64,000 nt of DNA from NCBI GenBank assembly GCA_028692275.1, contig JAQUXR010000004.1, forward strand, positions 62,001 to 126,000, in the 5' to 3' direction. The stretch's first letter is position 1. Each line of letters starts with the position of its first letter. Positions 28,126 to 35,708 of this stretch are shown piece by piece. Below the pieces are notes generated by a model that was not told where the DNA came from, ran no database searches, and was given only the letters and a program-made list of their open reading frames with translations. This stretch comes from Frisingicoccus sp009929615 (GTDB taxonomy: Bacteria; Bacillota; Clostridia; Lachnospirales; Lachnospiraceae). A program made the position numbers and the translations under genes.

Positions 28126-28995
28126 TTATCTCAGAGAACAGCATGCGTCTTTTAAGTCATGTAAAGAACGCGCTAAATCTTCGGCGATATAAATTCCTCT
28201 TTCTTTCAGATGCTCTGGAACAGAAGATTTTTTCCGGTTCATACATGCATAAAAAACATTTTTATTTTTTTCTGCCATATCCCAAAAAGGCAGTTTGATA
28301 ATACCCGGTGTCATTTCTCCGACACCCAGCTCCAGCAATACCACCTTTTTCACCGGCTCTCCCACCATATATTTTTTCAAAAAGTTTTCATATCTGTGAA
28401 CGCTTTCTTCCCACGCAGTTCCCTCTAAAAAAGTATCATCTCTTACCCATGGAACCATAATCCGTCCACAGTGTTCACACCGTGGTACCATATCCATCGG
28501 CAGCACAGTTCCCTTCAAGTTTCTGCTCATATCCTCAACCAGATTGCGGTTTTGATATATCTCATCCGTACAAGGCTGGCTGCACTGGAGAAATCCCATG
28601 TTCCCCTGGTAAGAACATATCTGTTTTTCCTCAAATACTCTGTTAAACTGCATATCTACATTAGTCGTCAAAATAAAGCAGTCTTTGCCTTTCAGACATT
28701 CTTTTAAATCCAGGTAGGGCTGCCCGGTTGGTGCCTCCCACATGGCCCGAATATAACTGCAATAATAGGCCCACTGCTGTTCCGGTGTGGAATAACAATG
28801 ATAAAAACCTGCAAAAGGCGAGGCAAATCCATAGTAGTCCTTGAACTGCTTTAGGCACTCTGTCATATAGCGTCCCCAATGATAGTGATTATAACCGGCT
28901 GCACTTGAAAGACCAGAACCGCCGCCTACAACAATCGCATCCGCTTCCGATATATACGCTGCAAGCTTCTTTAGCTGACTTAGATACTCCGTCAT
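28126..28995 (-). CDS. Class M-like sirtuin (SirTM family), copy A
   Basis: 289 residues. The NAD-binding N-terminus is VGGGSGLSSAAGYNHY (about 23-38). TTNVD lies at 110-114, and the position of the classical catalytic His is Gln (Q130 in SYQGN). The zinc site is C138, C142, C173, C176. A long C-terminal part has LELGVGEMTPGIIKLPFWDM and a Rossmann end. These features are those of class M sirtuins, described as protein ADP-ribosyltransferases rather than deacylases. Its ATG overlaps the stop of copy B by 1 nt. The usual macrodomain, GcvH-L and lipoate ligase partners of class M operons are not nearby. Confidence 0.82.
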   Translation of the reverse strand: MTEYLSQLKKLAAYISEADAIVVGGGSGLSSAAGYNHYHWGRYMTECLKQFKDYYGFASPFAGFYHCYSTPEQQWAYYCSYIRAMWEAPTGQPYLDLKECLKGKDCFILTTNVDMQFNRVFEEKQICSYQGNMGFLQCSQPCTDEIYQNRNLVEDMSRNLKGTVLPMDMVPRCEHCGRIMVPWVRDDTFLEGTAWEESVHRYENFLKKYMVGEPVKKVVLLELGVGEMTPGIIKLPFWDMAEKNKNVFYACMNRKKSSVPEHLKERGIYIAEDLARSLHDLKDACCSLR

Positions 28996-29816
28996 TATTC
29001 CATTTCCTTCTTAATATCTCGCAGTATGTCACTAAGATATCCATCCAGGCCATAAGACTTATTTACAATACTATCTGCAATATATATCTCACCCAGATTG
29101 ATTGTAATATAGACCGCATTCGGTTCCCGTTCTGCAAGCCCCATGAGAGGTGCTTTTATCAACTGATTTCTCCAGCCAATACCCAATTCCAGAATAACCA
29201 GATTTTTATTGTGATAGGCCTCAAGGAACTGATGCCATGCCTGTTCCATTCCCGGCTTTAAAGGTTCTGCATTATACATGGTCATGACTGCCCCGCATTT
29301 TGGACACCTTGGAATCAGCTCAGACGGAATCTTTCCATCTGTTTCGGCTGCCGCCATTTTTTGAATCGCTTCTAATGCCGGATACATGGTATCATGACAC
29401 AGCCTGCTGCATCGCATCTCGAGCCAGTTGCCTTCCACTTCGTAGACTTTATCCGATTCAAATCCTGATAGTTCAAAGTGGCCTTCTGCATTAGATGTTA
29501 CAACAAAATAGGGTTTATCACCTACAATACTTTTCAAATCAGCCATAACTTCTGTTTCCTGATACTCTCCGCTGTAATGCTGAATCAGACGGCTTAACAC
29601 GCCCCATTTTTCTTCTTCTGTTGGCCAGTTTGTAAATACAGCCTGCAAAATATTGCGAATACCATATTTCCGCTTTAAGTCCCCAAATAGTTCCTCAAAA
29701 GCCTGATTATCTGCAAATAAATGCAAGCCCTCAGTTATCGAAAGGCCATTGCTCGCACCGATGAGCAGGGCATCTGCATTTTTAATTTTCTCTGCTATTT
29801 CTTTGTACTGGTTCAT
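28995..29816 (-). CDS. Divergent class M-like sirtuin, copy B (catalytic residues altered)
   Basis: 273 residues from the ATG at 29816 (GGAGG site; a longer frame exists). The fold is the same as copy A: IGASNGLSITEG at 19-30, zinc cysteines C136, C140, C171 and C174, and LELGIGWRNQLIKAPLMGLAE. However, the conserved TTNVD is TSNAE (107-111), and the Gln/His position is Glu (E128 in EVEGN). Catalysis of NAD chemistry is therefore doubtful, and it may be a binding or regulatory partner of copy A, to which it is translationally coupled. Divergently transcribed from the Rrf2 regulator. Confidence 0.78.
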   Translation of the reverse strand: MNQYKEIAEKIKNADALLIGASNGLSITEGLHLFADNQAFEELFGDLKRKYGIRNILQAVFTNWPTEEEKWGVLSRLIQHYSGEYQETEVMADLKSIVGDKPYFVVTSNAEGHFELSGFESDKVYEVEGNWLEMRCSRLCHDTMYPALEAIQKMAAAETDGKIPSELIPRCPKCGAVMTMYNAEPLKPGMEQAWHQFLEAYHNKNLVILELGIGWRNQLIKAPLMGLAEREPNAVYITINLGEIYIADSIVNKSYGLDGYLSDILRDIKKEME

Positions 29817-29895
29817 TATGTACCTCCGAATTTTTATTGACAAGAACCAAGTTTGTTGTTAAGTTTAATATAATTCGTTTTAGAAAGGAATTCTT

Positions 29896-30324
29896 ATGAA
29901 ATACTCAACAAAAGTCAGTGATTCTGTTCATATATTAACCATGATTGCCATTAACTCAGATGAGCGTTTGACAAGTGCCCAGATTGCTGAAAGCATCCAT
30001 ACCAATGCGGGATGTGTCCGCCAGCTGATGTCTGCTCTTCGGAAAGCTGATTTAATTGTCAGCGTTGCCGGACATCCGAAGCCGTCCTTATCAAAAGCCG
30101 CCTCTGAAATCACATTATTAGATGTCTATAAAGCTGTCGAGGGGGATACGCCTCTTCTGCACTTGGATACGCACACAAATCCAGCCTGTGGTGTTGGTGT
30201 CAATATCCAGTTCGCCCTGCAGGATTATTTCAATGATGTGCAGAATGCTGCCGAAACATCCATGTCCGGAATTACTCTACAGGACATTATCAATCGCTTT
30301 TATGGCAAAGTTGGAGAGATTTAA
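29896..30324 (+). CDS. Rrf2-family transcriptional regulator
   Basis: 142 residues. The Rrf2 winged helix covers most of the N-terminus (VSDSVHILTMIAI... TSAQIAESIHTNAGCVRQLMSALRKADLI). The usual three-cysteine Fe-S loop of IscR/NsrR is absent; the corresponding region is HTNPACGVGVNIQ with one cysteine, as in the YwnA/YwgB-like branch. An AGAAAGGA site precedes the ATG. The gene lies between sirtuin copies B and C, divergent from B, and its 3' end overlaps the convergent end of copy C by 35 nt. It is the natural candidate to regulate the sirtuins. Confidence 0.87.
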   Translation: MKYSTKVSDSVHILTMIAINSDERLTSAQIAESIHTNAGCVRQLMSALRKADLIVSVAGHPKPSLSKAASEITLLDVYKAVEGDTPLLHLDTHTNPACGVGVNIQFALQDYFNDVQNAAETSMSGITLQDIINRFYGKVGEI

Positions 30325-31291
30325 TCAAATCTCTCCATTTCTTTTTTACATCTTCTAAAACTCTGGCAATATCGCCACGAATAGCCATCCCTTTATCTTC
30401 AATCTGCTCCGGAAGAAAATCATACTGAGCATTCACTGAGATATATCTGGCATCGGGAAGGTTCATCGTCAGATTCCAGAAAGGCTCTTGAATAAACATT
30501 GGAGTCATTCGTCCAACTCCCAGCTCTATAAAGAGAATTTTTTTACTTCCATTCTTCTGAATATAATCGGATATTTTTTTATACTGTTCCTCATATTTTT
30601 TTCCCTGAAGAAAGTTCCCATATCCCCGTACCCAAGGGAATAACTCTGCTCCACAATGCGGACAGTGTGGAATTAACTCCGTTGGAATACTGGTTCCCTC
30701 TCCCATAGCTTGAAACATTTCTTCAACAGGCTGAACCGCATCATAGGTTTCATCACAGCATGAACGTGAGCACTGGAAAAACCGATGATCTCCCTGAATC
30801 TCACTCACCTGGGCTTCCGGGTATAATCGCATAAACTGGGTATCCTGATTGGTAGTCAGAATGTGGAAATCTTTGTTTTTTAATATGGTATCCAAATCCA
30901 CATAAGGTTTGCGAACCGGTGCGTGCTGGGTTGTGTGCAGAAAAGTGGCCAAATATCCCCAGAATTCCTCCCGGGTTTTATAGCTGTGCATCATCCCTGA
31001 AAATGCCCCCTGAAAACCATATTTTTTTGCAAACTTTCCAAAATGTTCCATATATGAGGGTGTTGCCGCATAATAAAAATCTCCACCACCGGCAGCTGAA
31101 AGTCCTGATGCACCACCTACTACAACGCATTCTGCCTCTTTCACCTGTCTGGCAAATTCCTTCACCTGCTCATCATAAGACTTTGCTTCGTTATCCGTAA
31201 GTTTTACAACCGTCCGCCCGGATGCATACACACCATAGTGTCCTGAATAATTAAACTGGGCCTGGGTTACTAAATCTTCATAAAAAGTCAT
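30290..31291 (-). CDS. Class M-like sirtuin (SirTM family), copy C with N-terminal extension
   Basis: 333 residues. About 50 residues precede the sirtuin core (FNYSGHYGVYASGRTVVKLTD), absent from copies A and B. The core has VGGASGLSAAGGGDFYY at 58-74, TTNQD at 146-150, and Gln at the catalytic-His position (Q166 in EIQGD). Zinc cysteines are C174, C178/C179, C210 and C213, followed by IELGVGRMTPMFIQEPFWNL. It is expected to be active like other class M sirtuins; the substrate is unknown. It has its own promoter at 31347-31375, overlapped by a 12-bp inverted repeat. Its GGAAAGGA ribosome site is part of that repeat. Confidence 0.82.
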   Translation of the reverse strand: MTFYEDLVTQAQFNYSGHYGVYASGRTVVKLTDNEAKSYDEQVKEFARQVKEAECVVVGGASGLSAAGGGDFYYAATPSYMEHFGKFAKKYGFQGAFSGMMHSYKTREEFWGYLATFLHTTQHAPVRKPYVDLDTILKNKDFHILTTNQDTQFMRLYPEAQVSEIQGDHRFFQCSRSCCDETYDAVQPVEEMFQAMGEGTSIPTELIPHCPHCGAELFPWVRGYGNFLQGKKYEEQYKKISDYIQKNGSKKILFIELGVGRMTPMFIQEPFWNLTMNLPDARYISVNAQYDFLPEQIEDKGMAIRGDIARVLEDVKKKWRDLIKSLQLCHKSD

Positions 31292-31299
31292 AATTAAAA

Positions 31300-31375
31300 A
31301 ATCCTTTCCGATTTATCTTTGATGTTATTTTAATATTAACAGCAATAGTTTAGCATCGTCGGAAAGGATTGTCAA
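31300..31375 (-). promoter_or_regulatory. Promoter and inverted-repeat operator of sirtuin copy C
   Basis: TTGACA (31375-31370), a 17-nt spacer and TAAACT (31352-31347) on the minus strand. The 12-bp arm TCGGAAAGGATT (31359-31370) fills most of the spacer. Its inverted copy AATCCTTTCCGA (31300-31311) covers the ribosome site. The promoter-side arm is not transcribed, so a DNA operator for a looping repressor is more likely than an RNA hairpin. Confidence 0.65.
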
Positions 31376-31385
31376 TAGTTGTTAT

Positions 31386-32417
31386 CTATTCACATAATCG
31401 TTTAAATCGGGGATTGCCCCTTAAAAAGGCCGAATCTTCGCCTTTTTCAAGTGCTCGTTTCATCATGATTTTCATCTTATCACTTCCACTGTCTTCTTTA
31501 AAAGTCATATGTTGATACAACTTTGAATTTTTAATTTCAAACATTGTATCTATTCCCTTTAACAGTTCCTCAAGGGCATCCAGACTTTCGTCAACTTTCT
31601 TCATTTCAGCATACACTTCAAATTTTGAAGATGCAGGTATATAAGTCCCCAAATCCAAAAGGACACATAGTTTTTCGGAAAGTTCTGCATATTTCAAAGC
31701 CTCCTCATATTGATTTTCCCTACAGAGTAAAGATATAATTTGCATGAGACTGCCCGCAATGGCATTGGCATTTTTATAAATCATACTTTCATGAATTTCA
31801 TAAGCTTTGGCATATTCTTTTTTTGCTTCATAAAGATTCCCCTGAATGGTTCGTTTGTCAAAGCCTAAAGGGGGAATCTGGTCCAGTAACCGCTGTGCCT
31901 CTTCAAATTCGCCATGATGGATATAATTCTGTGAAAGAAACATAATGGCTGTATTTGCCAGTTCTTTATCTTCTGAAAAAGCCACACTTTCAAACCAGGC
32001 TAAAATCTGTTTATGGTATTTTTCCCGAATATCCAAATCCTCGTTTTCCATGTTAACATAACCATTTAAAATCTGGGCCAGACACAATACCAGTTTATCG
32101 CAGTGTGGATAGTTCTTAATGATTCCACGTGCCTTTTCAAAGGTTTGGGGAAATCCGTTACTAAAAATCTCTTCGGAAATTTCATTGATGATATTTCCGA
32201 TTTCCACATCCGTCAATTCTTCACGAAATGAAAGGAGGGTATCTACATCCGTCTTTAGGATTCTTGCCAGGGGCGCCAATAAAGTAATATCCGGGTAAGA
32301 AATGCCATTCTCCCATTTATTCACTGCCGGTGCTGAAACCCCCAGATAGTTTGCCACCTGTTCCTGGGTCAATTTCTGTTCTTTTCTATATTTTCGTATA
32401 AGTTCGTTTATTTTCAT
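31386..32417 (-). CDS. XRE-family regulator with a TPR-like C-terminal domain
   Basis: 343 residues from the ATG at 32417 (AGGAGG site), rather than a longer frame starting at 32507. The helix-turn-helix is LIRKYRKEQKLTQEQVANYLGVSAPAVNKWENGISYPD (about 5-45). The rest is helical with repeated pairs typical of TPR-like bundles (EEAQRLLDQI, EEALKYAELSEKLC), as in Rgg/PlcR-like peptide sensors and stand-alone XRE-TPR proteins. No peptide pheromone gene was seen beside it. The target is unknown; it might be the neighbouring sirtuin or LuxR genes. Confidence 0.85.
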   Translation of the reverse strand: MKINELIRKYRKEQKLTQEQVANYLGVSAPAVNKWENGISYPDITLLAPLARILKTDVDTLLSFREELTDVEIGNIINEISEEIFSNGFPQTFEKARGIIKNYPHCDKLVLCLAQILNGYVNMENEDLDIREKYHKQILAWFESVAFSEDKELANTAIMFLSQNYIHHGEFEEAQRLLDQIPPLGFDKRTIQGNLYEAKKEYAKAYEIHESMIYKNANAIAGSLMQIISLLCRENQYEEALKYAELSEKLCVLLDLGTYIPASSKFEVYAEMKKVDESLDALEELLKGIDTMFEIKNSKLYQHMTFKEDSGSDKMKIMMKRALEKGEDSAFLRGNPRFKRLCE

Positions 32418-32441
32418 CACACTTCCTCCTGTCTTATAAAA

Positions 32442-32483
32442 AGTAAAGGCCTTTGCTACTTTAACAATAGCAAAAGCCTTTGA
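32442..32483 (-). terminator. Terminator of the LuxR-type gene
   Basis: AAAGGCCTTTGCTA (32445-32458) pairs with TAGCAAAAGCCTTT (32468-32481) with one mismatch. On the minus strand it is followed by ACTTTTTA. It lies just upstream of the XRE start. Confidence 0.75.
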
Positions 32484-32541
32484 CCAAAACAAGTGAATCC
32501 TTATCATGTTTTCGTTAATTTTATTAACCGCCGGTTATTTC

Positions 32542-33678
32542 TTATTTCATCCAGACAGCCTGTACATCCCGCACAGCTATCGCATCTTTAATTTTTACAT
32601 TCTTATCAATTCCCAGCTTCGCATAAGCCTTTCGAACATGGTATTTGACTGTGCCTTTTACAATATGAATTTCTTCCGCGATTTCTTTATCTGAATAGCC
32701 TTCAGCCATCCGATACAGAATCTTTCTTTCCTGCTCTGTAAGTGGTTTGTTTTCTGACGCCAGAATCTTATGTAAGGTGCTGACTCGTTCCCGAAAGCCA
32801 TCGGCAATACGGCTGACTTCCCTGACACCTTCCTCGCTGTATTCTGCAAGGATCTCATTGACATATTCTCTGCCGAATTCATCTATAAACTCCGCCAAAA
32901 CAAGCCAGAGCTTTTCCTCAGCCAACAACTTCACTGCCAAACGAAGACTCTCATCCATTTCAGCCATGAGATGCAGCTGACCATAGTTACCAGCTTTTAA
33001 AATCTCCAGGTAAATAAAAAACAATCTGTTATTGTCAATATGATAAAACTGCTGTGCCTCAGCTATCGCATTGAGGGATAAAAGCGGTTCTCCAACATAT
33101 GACAGGTATTGGGCACTGGTAAACATGGCTGTAGCCAGGTTTTGTGGGTGAATGCTGTTCTCCCCATAATAGGGTTTCTGATGAATACAGCATACACCAA
33201 ATTCACGATTTCGTATCCACATGGGAACTTCGGCCATCATGGCTAACGCCATACAAGACATAGCTCTGTAGAGTTGTGCTGCCTCCCGGCACCGCTTACC
33301 GGCAGATGAATTTTCTGCAAGATCTGCGATATAAATGGTCGCCTCTTTCCACATCCTCTTATCCAGACCATGCCGTGCCATCAATTCCAATAAATAGGCC
33401 GCTCCCAGACACTGCATATAAGCTGTTTCATCATCCTTCACAAGTTTCCTGTCCTGGAAAATCTGCCAGGCTGTCTCCTGAGCTTCTATAATATCTCCAC
33501 GATAAAACGCCGCATAGCCCTTAAATAATGCAAGACCAATCTGACAGCTCTTTCCCTTTATCTTTCCTTCTAGTTCTTCAAATCCTGTTTTCACCTGTTC
33601 TGCGGTTTCCCAAAGGTACATGCCTCCGATAAAAGGATTTTCGCATTCCAGTGCCTCCAGTATATATTTTTCGTCCAT
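32542..33678 (-). CDS. LuxR-type (GerE) helix-turn-helix regulator
   Basis: 378 residues. The last ~65 residues are a LuxR-type DNA-binding domain (LTEQERKILYRMAEGYSDKEIAEEIHIVKGTVKYHVRKAYAKLGI). The preceding ~300 residues are helical and tetratricopeptide-like, with no receiver domain and no P-loop, so this is not a response regulator or a full MalT-type STAND protein. It looks like the C-terminal half of MalT-like regulators common in gut Clostridia. An AGGAG site precedes the ATG. The ligand and targets are unknown. Confidence 0.87.
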   Translation of the reverse strand: MDEKYILEALECENPFIGGMYLWETAEQVKTGFEELEGKIKGKSCQIGLALFKGYAAFYRGDIIEAQETAWQIFQDRKLVKDDETAYMQCLGAAYLLELMARHGLDKRMWKEATIYIADLAENSSAGKRCREAAQLYRAMSCMALAMMAEVPMWIRNREFGVCCIHQKPYYGENSIHPQNLATAMFTSAQYLSYVGEPLLSLNAIAEAQQFYHIDNNRLFFIYLEILKAGNYGQLHLMAEMDESLRLAVKLLAEEKLWLVLAEFIDEFGREYVNEILAEYSEEGVREVSRIADGFRERVSTLHKILASENKPLTEQERKILYRMAEGYSDKEIAEEIHIVKGTVKYHVRKAYAKLGIDKNVKIKDAIAVRDVQAVWMK

Positions 33679-33710
33679 TTGTTAACTCCTATATGGATTT
33701 TATATTATAT

Positions 33711-33739
33711 AGTATATGTCTTTCTCTTCTTAAGCACAA
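33711..33739 (-). promoter_or_regulatory. Probable promoter of the LuxR-type gene
   Basis: TTGTGC (33739-33734), a 17-nt spacer, TATACT (33716-33711) on the minus strand, about 33 nt before the start codon. Confidence 0.6.
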
Positions 33740-33785
33740 CTTCATCGCCAAAAAATGAGCGAATTATTTTGTATTTTTCACATTT

Positions 33786-34136
33786 TTAGAGTGAATCGGG
33801 ATTTGATTTTCTTCGTGCTTCGCACTTACAGATTCCAAGGTCTATATTTTCCTCCTGTGGAAAATGGACACAGGTCAGGCACCATTTGCTCGGATACCCC
33901 TCCGGTTTATGTTCAAAATGCTCACAGCCATCATCCAATGCATACATAATACGATATCCCTCTTCATCATAATATTTTTCCTGATGTAAATCGGGAAAAA
34001 TTGGCATAATATCATTCTGAAGCCGCTCCTCTTCTCCATAATAACCATAATAAATAGAAAAGGTATGACCGCCTATTTTTATTATTTTATACAGGTCACC
34101 CTCTTTAGGGTTAACTTCTGTTTCATATATCTCCAC
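33786..34136 (-). CDS. Small Cys-containing protein of unknown function
   Basis: 116 residues. The N-terminal half has short beta-rich stretches with IKIGGHTFSIYYGYYGEEERL. The C-terminal third holds five cysteines (C71, C86, C89, C103, C105) in a pattern (CLTC...CKC) that could bind zinc or an Fe-S cluster. I do not recognise a named family. It is preceded by a TGGAGAT site. It sits between the alarmone synthetase remnant and the LuxR gene, all on the minus strand. Confidence 0.65.
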   Translation of the reverse strand: MEIYETEVNPKEGDLYKIIKIGGHTFSIYYGYYGEEERLQNDIMPIFPDLHQEKYYDEEGYRIMYALDDGCEHFEHKPEGYPSKWCLTCVHFPQEENIDLGICKCEARRKSNPDSL

Positions 34137-34178
34137 AACTTCGCCTCCTCATTAAGTTTCCACTGCTTCCACCTTCCT

Positions 34179-34364
34179 TTATTGTAAAAGAAAAACCTCA
34201 CCTTGTGAACTGACCAAAAGGTAAGGTTTTTTAATCTTTTCAATCGTTTCAATATCTGATTGACTCATTAACATCCTGGCAACATAATATACATCTGACA
34301 TTGCCGGAATCCCTTTATTCTTCATTTTTTCATGAATACTTTCCGGTGATTTTACTCTGCTCAC
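34179..34364 (-). pseudogene. Remnant of a small alarmone synthetase (RelQ/YjbM-like)
   Basis: The open frame encodes SRVKSPESIHEKMKNKGIPA fused to SDVYYVARMLMSQSDIETIEK. Both blocks match the synthetase domain of RelA/SpoT small alarmone synthetases: the R-x-KSPESI...K..K.GI block and the block just before KKDYI..PK.NGYRS. The conserved middle (HDVAGIR-type block) and everything after are missing; the frame then runs into a terminator. No proper start or ribosome site exists. An internal deletion plus loss of both ends left this fragment. Confidence 0.7.
34190..34230 (-). terminator. Terminator at the end of the alarmone synthetase remnant
   Basis: AACCTCACCTT (34194-34204) pairs with AAGGTAAGGTT (34218-34228) with one G-U pair on the minus strand. 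A minus-strand TTTTTCTTTT run follows. Confidence 0.75.
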
Positions 34365-34397
34365 AATTGTTTGAGGAATATTAATTTGATAATTTAT

Positions 34398-34437
34398 AAA
34401 AAAGAAGACCTTTAGACTATTTATCTAAAGGCCTTCT
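34398..34437 (-). terminator. Terminator of the TetR-headed operon
   Basis: AGAAGACCTTTAGA (34403-34416) pairs with TCTAAAGGCCTTCT (34424-34437) with one mismatch. On the minus strand it is followed by TTTTTTATA. Confidence 0.85.
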
Positions 34438-34453
34438 TCTCGCCAAATTGAAT

Positions 34454-34912
34454 TTAGTACAAACAAGCATTTACGAATTTCATAGGTACATCCATACGCT
34501 CTGCGACTTGCTCTGATGTCATACCGCTATCTAAAAAACGCTTGCAAACTACTTTCATATTTTCCCCAATCTCAATAATGTGCTTGTCGGGGTCATAAAT
34601 TCTAACCACTCGCTGTCCCCATGAATGCTCCTTGACAGGGTGGACATATTCCACATTATACCTTTTCAGTTTTTCGGCAAACTTGTCAAAATCCTCTTCT
34701 TCAAAGTATATTTCAAAACTATTACTGCCAAATGAAACATTGTCTCTACCAATAAATTCCTGCCAAGTTTCAAGTGTTTGTAATGCTAAACCACCCGTCA
34801 AAGTTTTGTTTGCTCCAAAGTCCATAATAACATGGAGTCCAAACATTTTTTTGTAAAATTCAACGGACTTATCTATATCCGTTACTACCAACATGGGATT
34901 TTTGATTTTCAT
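34454..34912 (-). CDS. VOC-superfamily (glyoxalase/bleomycin-resistance-like) protein
   Basis: 152 residues from the ATG at 34912, which has GGAGG eight nt upstream. MKIKNPMLVVTDIDKSVEFYKKMFGLHV is the classical start of a VOC beta-alpha-beta unit, and a second unit ends in VVRIYDPDKHIIEIGE. The final ~30 residues (CKRFLDSGMTSEQVAERMDVPMKFV) form a helix-turn-helix-like tail not typical of VOC enzymes. Metal-dependent isomerase, dioxygenase or binding protein; substrate unknown. Last gene of the TetR-headed operon. Confidence 0.85.
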   Translation of the reverse strand: MKIKNPMLVVTDIDKSVEFYKKMFGLHVIMDFGANKTLTGGLALQTLETWQEFIGRDNVSFGSNSFEIYFEEEDFDKFAEKLKRYNVEYVHPVKEHSWGQRVVRIYDPDKHIIEIGENMKVVCKRFLDSGMTSEQVAERMDVPMKFVNACLY

Positions 34913-35690
34913 CAACTCTACCTCCACAATTCCGATTTGTTTTTTTTTTTTGAAACACATACCGTGCAATAAAAGTCTTTTCCGCACTATCATCTGACGC
35001 ATCTGCAAGCAGCACTCTTTCAAATGAAATACCTTCGTGTTCAAGGCAGGTTTCCAGAATATAAAGGAAAATTCCCATATCTATTTTGTTGTAATAACTC
35101 ACCTTATTTACAGGCATAATTCCTCTTTTTCCAGGTTTTTTGTATCTGTATATCAGCAATTCTTCACCTGTGTTTTCGACAATCCATGGTTGTGTGTTGC
35201 AGGCACTGGGCGCAAAACGAACAATCTCTGCAATGCTCATGGTTTCCCCAGTCCAGATTTCATCCAACGGTTTTCTCTTTGACTTGAACATATCCTTACG
35301 GAACTTGTCCTCCGGCATTTTTGCAATGGAGATCATGATAACATAGTCAAGACCGTCCAGCAGCATATTCTTCGGCTTTCCTATCCCAAACCATAACGCA
35401 CCGATATCTTCTGAAGCGAGATATAGATCAATCTGTTCGCCCATGTAACCGATATTTCTCAGGTACTCATCTTTTGTTTCACTGTAAAACAAAATGCAAT
35501 ACTCTGCACCCCGACTGCAGGTAGTCTCTGATTCGGGAACAATGCAGATTTTCGTTCTAATTTTTTGATCAAGGGGTTCTACGGACTGAATGAAAATTTC
35601 AAGCTTTTCAATATCTTCATCTGCCAGTTTCCCTGTATTTTTAAATGTATGGAATGATTTTCGTTTAAATATCTGTCTATAGTTGTCCAT
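34869..35690 (-). CDS. Nitroreductase-family protein (TM1586-type), C-terminus set by a poly-A tract
   Basis: 273 residues as read. The N-terminus MDNYRQIFKRKSFHTF, the central GAEYCILFYSE...NIGYMGEQIDLYLASEDIGALWFGIGKP and IVRFAPSACNTQPW are those of FMN-binding nitroreductases of the TM1586 group. After IARYVFQ there is a run of 12 A (minus strand; plus 34940-34951). In the written frame translation continues 44 nt into the VOC gene. With one more A the frame would stop at a TAG just before the VOC start. The natural C-terminus is probably that shorter one, or both are made by slippage. Confidence 0.8.
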   Translation of the reverse strand: MDNYRQIFKRKSFHTFKNTGKLADEDIEKLEIFIQSVEPLDQKIRTKICIVPESETTCSRGAEYCILFYSETKDEYLRNIGYMGEQIDLYLASEDIGALWFGIGKPKNMLLDGLDYVIMISIAKMPEDKFRKDMFKSKRKPLDEIWTGETMSIAEIVRFAPSACNTQPWIVENTGEELLIYRYKKPGKRGIMPVNKVSYYNKIDMGIFLYILETCLEHEGISFERVLLADASDDSAEKTFIARYVFQKKKTNRNCGGRVDENQKSHVGSNGYR

Positions 35691-35708
35691 TCACTCACCT
35701 TCACAAAT

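Noticed and set aside
28095..28298. Small plus-strand frames inside the sirtuin genes
   Set aside because: Antisense shadows of clear sirtuin coding sequence without ribosome sites.
29844..29895. Promoter TTGACA in the gap between sirtuin B and Rrf2
   Set aside because: TTGACA is present but no -10 at 16-18 nt fits well (TTAAGT only); TAATAT lies 22 nt away. Not supported as an annotated promoter.
34912..35044. N-terminal extension of 44 residues on the VOC protein
   Set aside because: It is basic, Cys/Lys-rich and lies in a wrong frame of the nitroreductase gene; the internal ATG has a GGAGG site and starts the true VOC fold.
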